From: Steromphala cineraria
Lineage: Eukaryota; Mollusca; Gastropoda; Trochida; Trochidae
Reading direction: 5' to 3'
DNA length: 64,000 bases
Assembly: GCA_916613615.1 (NCBI GenBank)
Contig: OU744731.1
Location: 48,894,645-48,958,644 of the forward strand
Each line of letters opens with the position of its first letter. Positions within the stretch are counted from its first letter, which is position 1. The notes under the pieces are model-generated. The model did not search any database. It was not told where the DNA came from and saw only the letters and a list, made by a program, of their open reading frames with translations. A program made the position numbers and the translations under genes. Below, in pieces: positions 56,848 to 64,000 of this stretch.

Positions 56848-57679
56848 GCCTTACGATGCGGCTATATATTTTTACTCTACAAGCCCACGTGGCGGAATTG
56901 TTTTGTCCGGTGCCAGCCACCGTTATATCCTGATTAACCGCTTCTTTATTTTTGTGAGCGGATATACATATGATACATGGAAAAAAAGACAATTCTCTCT
57001 TCTATACGATGATGTAAAAATTATAAAATTATCTCTAATGGTTGGTGAGATATAAATGCCGCAAGGTGGGTACCCTCAATCATTTTGAGGTAAAAAATGT
57101 TTTTGCGTCACTTGTCGCAACGCTTGCCGCTTCTTTATTTTTGTGCGCGGATATACATATGATACATGGAAATAAATACAATTCTCTCTTCTATACGATG
57201 ATGTAAAAATTATAAAATTATCTCTAATGGTTTGTGAGATATAAATGCCGCAAGGTGGGTACCTCAATCATTTTGAGGTAAAAAATTTGTTTGCGTCACT
57301 TGTCGCAACGCTTGCCGCTTCTTTATCCTCATATTTTTTTCCCCACAGTCATCAAAAGAAAGTCTTTAATTCCGCTTGCCGCTTCTTTATTTTTGTGCGC
57401 GGATATACATATGATACATTGAAATAAAGACAATTCTCTCTTCTACACGATGATGTAAGAATTATAGAATTATCTCTATTGGTTTGTGAGATATGAATGC
57501 CGCAAGGTGGGTACCCTCAATCATTTTTGAGAAAAGGTTTGATATTTTATATCCGGGAGCAGCCAACACTGCTTGCAGTCAATTATAGCCTTATTCTGAA
57601 AGTTACGGATTTCGCCAAGAGGGCTTACGTGCTATTTTATATTTGGCCCGTAAATATCACGCGCCCCGCATCGTAAGGG
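56848..57679 (+). mobile_element. piggyBac MITE 7 (832 bp, extra monomers)
   Basis: Left end gCCTTACGATGCGGC (first base changed) after TTAA 56844-56847; right end ccgcatcgtaaggg before TTAA 57680-57683. It has three to four monomers (56938, 57126, and a partial and a full one at 57315-57380) instead of two. The right part matches MITE 1. Confidence 0.85.
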
Positions 57680-57769
57680 TTAAGATGGGACGAGAACATG
57701 TTTATATTTTATATCATGGTAGTAGTATAAATTTACAGATCATTTCTCAAATAATCAAACAATCCTTAA

Positions 57770-60660
57770 CCCTTACGATGCGGGGAGCGGTATATTTCCG
57801 TGCCAAATATAAACTGGCGCGCAAGCCCTCTAGGCGAAATCCGGAGTCCGGACTCTAACTTTCACGAGAAGGCAAAAATTTACTGCAAGCAGTTTTGGCG
57901 GCTCCCGGATTGCTCGTAATTATTTTCCGCGCCTCGCTAAACGCCGTTGTTTTATGAAAATTGGTTTAACTGGCGCAGACAGCGAGCCCCGTGAAAACAT
58001 GTATTTTCTCTGTTGAATTGTTGACAAAAAGCAGACAAAATGTGTTCTTTCGCGCTTGATATTTCACTAACCAAGTGGCGCGCTCTAACACATGATATAT
58101 CGATGGAAAGAGAATAAAATTGTCTTCAATTTGGTGTATAATTTGTATATGCGCGGTTGCAAATAATTGTACTATAAAGGCCCTAAAAGGCCGCAAAAGC
58201 AGACAAAATGTGTTCTTTCGCGCTTGATATTTCACTAACCAAGTGGCGCGCTCTACCACATGATATATCGATGGAAAGAGAATAAAATTGTCTTCAATTT
58301 GGTGTATAATTTGTATATGCGCAGTTGCAAATAATTGTACTATAAAGGCCGTAAAAGGCCGCAAAAGCAGACAAAATGTGTTCTTTCGCGCTTGATATTT
58401 CACTAACCAAGTGGCGCGCTCTAACACATGATATATCGATGGAAAGAGAATAAAATTGTCTTCAATTTGGTGTATAATTTGTATATACGCAGTTTTCAAA
58501 TAATTGTACTAAAAAATATTTAAAAGTTTTCGACTTTCGTGCATGATATTTCACTAACCAAGTGGCGCGCTCTACCACATGATATATCGATGGAAAGAGA
58601 ATAAAATTGTCTTCAATTTGGTGTATAATTTGTATATGCGCAGTTGCAAATAATTGTACTATAAAGGCCGTAAAAGGCCGCAAAAACAGCCAAAATGTGT
58701 TCTTTCGCGCTTGATATTTCACTAACCAAGTGGCGCGCTCTACCACATGATATATCGATGGAAAGAGAATAAAATTGTCTTCAATTTGGTGTATAATTTG
58801 TATATGCGCAGTTGCAAATAATTGTACTATAAAGGCCGTAAAAGGCCGCAAAAGCAGACAAAATGTGTTCTTTCGCGCTTGATATTTCACTAACCAAGTG
58901 GCGCGCTCTAACACATGATATATCGATGGAAAGAGAATAAAATTGTCTTCAATTTGGTGTATAATTTGTATATGCGCAGTTTTCAAATAATTGTACTACA
59001 AAATATTTCAAAATGTGTTCTTTCGCGCTTGATATTTCACTAACCAAGTGGCGCGCTCTACCACATGATATATCGATGGAAAGAGAATAAAATTGTCTTC
59101 AATTTGGTGTATAATTTGCATATGCGCAGTTTCAAATAATTGCACTATAAAGGCCACAAAAGGCCGCAAAAGGCCGCAAAAGCAGACAAAATGTGTTCTT
59201 TCACGCTCGATATTTCACTAACCAAGTGGCGCGCTCTACCACATGATATATCGATGGAAAGAGAATAAAATTGTCTTCAATTTGGTGTATAATTTGTATA
59301 TGCGCAGTTGCAAATAAGTGCACTATAAAGGCCGCAAAAAGCCGCAAAAGCAAACAAAATGTGTTCTTTCGCGCTCGATATTTCACTAACCAAGTGGCGC
59401 GCTCTACCACATGATATATCGATGGAAAGAGAATAAAATTGTCTTCAATTTGGTGTATAATTTGTATATGCGCAGTTGCAAATAATTGTACTAAAAATAT
59501 TTAAAAGTTTTCGACTTTCGTGCATGATATTTCAATAACAAAAAGGCGCGCTATAAAACATGATATATCGATGGAAAGAGAATAAAATTGTCTTCAATTT
59601 GGTGTATAATTTGTATATGCGCAGTTGCAAATAATTGTACTATGAAGGCCGCAAAAAAAAAGCTTTTGCGCTTGATATTTTACTAACCAAGTGGCGCGCT
59701 ATAAAGCAAGATATATCGATGGAAAGAGAATAAAAGTGCCATCATTTTGGTATATGATATGTATATGCGCAAAGAGAAATAAAGATGCAAGAAGCCCCGC
59801 AAAATGTGTGTAGGTCTTTTTGACATAAAACATTTTTTCCGGTTTTTAGTCATGACGTAATGGGACACTTGTCCCATTACCAAACTTACATGATCGGGTT
59901 GCGATGACGTCAGAGGTTCCGAACCACTTCCGGGCATCGAAATTTTTTTCCGGGTCTCGGCATGAGGTAATGGGAACGTTTTCCCATGACGAAAGGGACG
60001 TCCGAGTGTTCTGACCACTTCCGGCCATCGGAAATTTTGTCCCGGGTCTCGCCATGATGTAATGGGAAAGTTGTCCCATGACCACATTCACACTATCGGG
60101 TTTTGAGCACGATCGTGCTTTTGTTCTACTTTTCCGAGACCACCCGGCGGTATGGGCTTTTTTTGGGCCACTTTCACTCTCGGGTTATGACGAAGGCCGG
60201 AGATTTTGACCACTTCCGAGCTTCGCCGTGAGGTATGGACTTTTTTCCCATGAAAAATCGAGCGTACTCGGGATTTTTCTTTCGAGGATTTTCAATATTT
60301 TTAGTGCGGGCCTCGCCACGAGACATGGTACAAATTTACCCTTAGCCCCCCAAGCTAAAAACTGTCGAAGCGAAAGTTTGCTTCCAGTTCTGCCTAAAAA
60401 GTTATAACTCGGAAACAGAAATATTGTCATGATCGAGACGCTTTTTCCGACTATAGTCGTTTTTGTGAGAAAAATTTCCCACTAAATTTCGGCTGCACTC
60501 GGGTTTTTTAGAACTGCGTGAACATTTTTGTTTGTGATGCCATTTGCTGAAACTGCACATGTCCAAACTTTGAGTGTCAATGTCTACCCTTTCACGTCCC
60601 TGGAAGAAAGGAGAAGTTACTAATTATTGAAATATTTACATAAAACCGTTTTCGTCAATA
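57770..60660 (+). repeat. Right arm of the giant inverted repeat: 5' subterminal array of the piggyBac element
   Basis: TTAA (57766-57769) and CCCTTACGATGCGGGGAGCG mark the terminus. About 270 bp of unique end sequence is followed by eleven monomers, with atttcactaacc blocks at 58061, 58229, 58397, 58548, 58716, 58884, 59034, 59212, 59380, 59529 and 59676. A 195-bp-type block (59810-60085) and a unique part to about 60660 follow. The spacing 168-168-151, 168-168-150, 178-168-149 is a three-monomer higher-order period of about 487-495 bp. Long open frames in the monomers arise because 168 is a multiple of three. Confidence 0.88.
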
Positions 60661-61860
60661 ACAAAATAAAAAAAATTTATTTGTGAAAAGTGACTTATTG
60701 GAGAGGTGGAAAAGTCGGGGCTCTATCTGCGGTATAAATGTTGTTGACGCGAAGCAATCGGTTTTTGACTTATTCAACTTTTTCGGAGACCGAGAATTTT
60801 CTCCCGAGAGGGACGGAACGTTTGTGGGAATTTTTCCCATGAAAAATCGAGGGTGCTCGGAACATTCATTCGAGAATTTTCACTATTTCTAGTGCGGGCC
60901 TCGCCGCAAACCATGGGAAAAATTGACCCTTAGCACCCAAACTTTCAAAATCAATATCATGTTTAGTGAAATTCAAAAACTATTTTCGGTGTTATTCCGA
61001 GGTCTGAAACATTTTCCTTATATGTCGGGCGAGGTCCTTCCATTCGAGAACAACCAATTTCATGGGCAACGTTGCCCAGTGCCTCGGATTTCAGAACACA
61101 AAGTCCGAGAGATTGCTTTCGCGCTTGATATTTCACTAACCAAGCGGCGCGCTCTAACACATGAGATATCGTTGGAAAGAGGATGAAATTGCCTTCATTT
61201 TGGCATATCATTTGTATGTCCGCCCATGCAAATAATTATACTATAAAGGCCGCAAAAGTATGTACTTTCGCGCTTGATATTTCACTAACCAAGCGGCGCG
61301 CTCTAACACACGATATATCGTTGGAAAGAGAATAAAAGTGCCATCATTTTGGTATATCATATGTATATGCGCAAAGAGAAATAAAGATGCAAGAAGCCCC
61401 GCAAAATGTGTTGATGTCCTTTTTTTGACATCGGCAATTTTGTTTGGGTTTCGCCGCGACGCTGCGGCGGTTAGGTCCGTGGAACCTATCAAAAGTTGCA
61501 AAACTTTTGTAATCCACAACTGACAATCAGAGCTTCCCTGACGTAGATGGTTGTTTCGTTCGCGACTCGCCAACTTGCGCCTAGGAAGTCAGAAGAAAGC
61601 CCAGGTTTTCGACTTTTGGGGAGTCGTATGAATAAAAGAACCGGGGTTAGCCGGGACAGTCATGAAACGTCCAAATATGTGAATTTTACCATTGCCTTTG
61701 GTGCCGTCGGCGCCGATGGTGTGATTGTTTCAAATACTTTGGAATGACGGCAAATGAATGTCCATGAGGCTCACACTGATTTTCTCTGTAAAATGCTCCT
61801 GAGTTGTTCTTACTTGCACATGTCTAAATCTGTTTCAATCTATTACAGATGATATAGAAG
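60661..61860 (+). other. Transposase-proximal leader with diverged monomers
   Basis: This links the right arm to the transposase. A block at 60780-60910 (cccatgaaaaatcga, attttcactatttctagtgcgggcctcgcc) is a diverged repeat of 60240-60312. Two further monomers (starting at about 61130 and 61279, 149 bp apart) carry caagcggcgcgc instead of caagtggcgcgc. The end at 61826-61848 (tctgtttcaatctattacag) looks like a splice acceptor, so the transposase mRNA may have an upstream non-coding exon. A two-codon upstream frame ATG-ATA-TAG (61849-61857) lies just before the start. Confidence 0.6.
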
Positions 61861-63840
61861 ATGCCAAGATTTAGAGGAAGGAGACCGAGGACTCGGAACT
61901 ATGGGGGGCCGTATGCTTCAGACGACGAGTTCTCTTCCGAAGTCCATGCTGATGAAACTTCTGATATGGAAACTACTGATGATAGTGATGTGAATAGTGA
62001 TAGTGATGGATTGGTATCGGACATGGACAGTGATCCAGACATAAGGAACATTGCAAGACGTATACTAGCTGCTACGGCGAGCGCAGCTTCTGCTGGTTCT
62101 TCCACTGACGAGTTCGTTGACTTGGATGATCAAGACAGTGACACCTCTGATACAGGGGAGGGGGATTTTGCGGCAAACTGGAAGGACGGGCCGAGGCCAC
62201 GTGGACGTGTTGATCTGCCTTTTACGGGACAGACTGGGCTGGGACAGTTCAAAGAATTGCCTGAGCAACCAAAACCTATTGACTATTTCGAAATGTTCTT
62301 ACAAGAAGATGATTACGGATTGATGGCAACGGAAACCAATAGATACTTTCACCAAGAATGCGACGACGAGGTCCTCCCGCCCAAGTCAAGAATGCGCCAG
62401 TGGAAGGATACGAATGCTGAGGAAATGAAAGTATTCGTAGCGATGACTATCGCCATGTCCTTAGTTGTACAGAGGAACTTTTCAGAGTATTGGTCGACTA
62501 GTGATGTTACCTCGACGCCTTTCTTCCCAAAGTGTATGCCTAGAGACAGGTTTTGGTTGTTGCTCACGTTTCTTCACTTATCTGATAACAGTACAATGCC
62601 AGGACGAAACACACCACAGTTTTCCCCACTCAATAAACTTGGAATATTGTATAACCGCATCATACATCGGTTCTCAAGAGTTTATATACCGCATCAACAT
62701 ATCTCAGTTGATGAGGGATTGGTGCCTTGGAAAGGCAACCTCAGCTTCAAGGTTTACAACCCTGACAAACCTAAGAAGTATGGCATCAAGGCTTACATGT
62801 TGTGTGACTCGCACAATGGATACGTCTGTAAATTCAAACTCTACACTGGAAGAACCAACGAAGTTTCTATTGGAGGGAAAACGTATGATTTGGTCATGGA
62901 TTTGGTCAAAGATTACTCTCGCAAGGGATATCATGTTTACATGGACAATTTCTATTCATCTGTGACATTGTACATCAATCTGTGGAAGTGTGGTTTCGGT
63001 GCGACGGGGACTTTGCGAGGAAATAGGAGCGGAATCCCAGTCAAACTGAAGAGAAAAACGAAGAAACCAGAGAAAGGTTCTATGTTGCAGCAACACAACA
63101 AAGAACTTCTGATCGTCAGGTATGAGGACAGAAAGTCAGTCTTGCTTATGTCCACTGTTGAGGACACGGAAGATGTCGAGTCGGGAAGGAAGAACAGGGT
63201 GACTGGAGAACCAATTACAAAACCTCGGATCGTTCATGAATACAACAAGTACATGGGTGGCGTCGACCGGGCCGGTCAGATGTTGTCGTACACACCGTTC
63301 AAGATGAAAACTCTAAAGTGGTGGAAGCGTGTGTGGTTTCATATCCTCAACGTTGCTCTTTTGAATGCCTACGTTCTGTACAAAGAACTCTCCAAAGATA
63401 AAACACTGAAGACAAACAGAGAATTTAGAAAAGAAATAGTTCAACACATCATAACATTTGCCGACAGAGATAAGGTTGCATCTCTCGGCAGACGTCCCCG
63501 GGGTCGGCGATGTACGACCGACGACAGTATTGTACGCCTGCATGGCCGTCACTTTCCTTCAAAGATCGAGCCTGTAGGAAGAAAGAAGAATTTGTCACGC
63601 ACCTGTGTTGTATGTTCTAAAGCCAGACGTGAACTCTTGCGGCGTGGAGCGGCAGCTGCCAACCAGCCAGCAAGAAAGAAGAAAAGAGTAGGAAGAGAAT
63701 CTTCTTTCGAGTGTCTAGACTGCAATGTTGCTTTGTGTGTAGAACCATGTTTCCGCCTATACCACACATCACAAGATTTCTGTAAAGCCTATATCAGTAT
63801 GATAGAGAGGGAAGAGGAAGATGGGGATGAAGATAATTGA
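61861..63840 (+). CDS. piggyBac-family transposase, intact
   Basis: A single 659-codon frame encodes a full-length piggyBac transposase, an enzyme that cuts its element out of DNA and inserts it at TTAA. The first ~110 residues are acidic and disordered (DDSDVNSDSDG). The DDE-type catalytic Asp residues are D284 in ISVDEGLVPWKG, D362 in VYMDNFYSS, and D469 in YNKYMGGVDRAGQM. A C-terminal cysteine-rich domain (C582, C585, C618, C621, C626, C630, H635, C641) with basic linkers would bind the terminal repeats. Length and all motifs are as expected for an active enzyme. No in-frame stop or shift is present. The start is the first ATG of the frame. The 3' end of the element lies beyond the window. 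Confidence 0.95.
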   Translation: MPRFRGRRPRTRNYGGPYASDDEFSSEVHADETSDMETTDDSDVNSDSDGLVSDMDSDPDIRNIARRILAATASAASAGSSTDEFVDLDDQDSDTSDTGEGDFAANWKDGPRPRGRVDLPFTGQTGLGQFKELPEQPKPIDYFEMFLQEDDYGLMATETNRYFHQECDDEVLPPKSRMRQWKDTNAEEMKVFVAMTIAMSLVVQRNFSEYWSTSDVTSTPFFPKCMPRDRFWLLLTFLHLSDNSTMPGRNTPQFSPLNKLGILYNRIIHRFSRVYIPHQHISVDEGLVPWKGNLSFKVYNPDKPKKYGIKAYMLCDSHNGYVCKFKLYTGRTNEVSIGGKTYDLVMDLVKDYSRKGYHVYMDNFYSSVTLYINLWKCGFGATGTLRGNRSGIPVKLKRKTKKPEKGSMLQQHNKELLIVRYEDRKSVLLMSTVEDTEDVESGRKNRVTGEPITKPRIVHEYNKYMGGVDRAGQMLSYTPFKMKTLKWWKRVWFHILNVALLNAYVLYKELSKDKTLKTNREFRKEIVQHIITFADRDKVASLGRRPRGRRCTTDDSIVRLHGRHFPSKIEPVGRKKNLSRTCVVCSKARRELLRRGAAAANQPARKKKRVGRESSFECLDCNVALCVEPCFRLYHTSQDFCKAYISMIEREEEDGDEDN

Positions 63841-63976
63841 AGAAAGAAAAAAGAAGTAGAAGTGTGGACTGAACTCTAGACCTTGTTAGGTTCTATAAAG
63901 CTGTTATTCGCACCTTTGAAGGTGATTATTGTTATACTTATATATTTGTTGATTATATTGTACAAGCATTTATAAA

Positions 63977-63982
63977 AATAAA
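63977..63982 (+). terminator. Transposase poly(A) signal
   Basis: AATAAA lies 137 bp after the transposase stop, followed by a T-rich tract. Confidence 0.6.
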
Positions 63983-64000
63983 TTTTTCTTTTTTTATTTC

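Noticed and set aside
57966..58986. Long minus-strand open frames (177 and 174 codons) encoding a repeated IQIIHQIEDNFILF/ERATWLVKYQARKNTFCLLL peptide
   Set aside because: The monomer is 168 bp, a multiple of three, so a stop-free phase is copied into each unit. The peptide has no known domain, and other spacings (149-151 bp) break it. The same applies to 55784-56557 and 59201-59410.
55043..59700. CRISPR-like arrays (regular repeats)
   Set aside because: Units are 150-195 bp without unique spacers of constant size, lie in animal DNA and belong to a transposon.

Overview
This is a 64 kb piece of AT-rich animal nuclear DNA with one host gene and a very heavy load of transposable elements. No bacterial-style operons, rRNA genes or CRISPR arrays are visible. 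The mix of elements (BEL/Pao, DIRS-like, L1/Tx1-like and I/Jockey-like LINEs, Tc1/mariner, piggyBac) fits an invertebrate. LINE-type 3' tails ending in TCAC/ACTC runs (about 5168-5216, 36561-36604, 36972-37015) suggest a mollusc, possibly a vetigastropod such as an abalone. That assignment is an impression from memory, not a proof.

The host gene is the 3' end of a prominin (CD133-like) gene on the + strand. Five exons (8376-8444, 25637-25729, 27837-27961, 32377-32409, 46717-46748) have good splice sites and compatible phases. They encode the end of the second extracellular loop, the last transmembrane helix and a short cytoplasmic tail. A stop at 46746-46748 is followed 50 bp later by AATAAA. 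Upstream exons lie before the window. The introns hold almost everything else in the first 46.7 kb.

Layout: 1.7-5.2 kb, an I/Jockey-like LINE with a duplicated endonuclease segment, inserted in a tandem array. 6.3-7.6 kb, a Tc1/mariner relic. 9.9-11.6 kb, the 5' half of a second LINE copy. 11.6-15.6 kb, a broken BEL/Pao element. 15.6-17.8 kb, a non-coding family with a hairpin end. A 4,972-bp unit (14141-19112) is then repeated in tandem (19113-24494) with a small third copy inside. 29-31.6 kb and 32.6-35.7 kb hold two minus-strand L1/Tx1-like LINEs, the second nearly intact. 38.4-41.3 kb holds an RT relic and two Tc1/mariner relics. 42.5-44.7 kb is a minus-strand DIRS-like relic split by a 542-bp element. 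46.2-46.6 kb is a compact copy of the hairpin family.

Downstream of prominin (47.5-64 kb) the DNA is dominated by one piggyBac family. An intact 659-aa transposase (61861-63840) lies to the right of a long subterminal repeat array that starts at a TTAA-flanked terminal repeat (57770). A second array lies inverted at 54499-56753, so the two form a giant inverted repeat. Between and around them are 581/582-bp TTAA-flanked MITEs that share termini and monomers with the large element. The 168/150-bp monomers form a trimeric higher-order repeat. This piggyBac/MITE/array complex is the best candidate for something not previously described.
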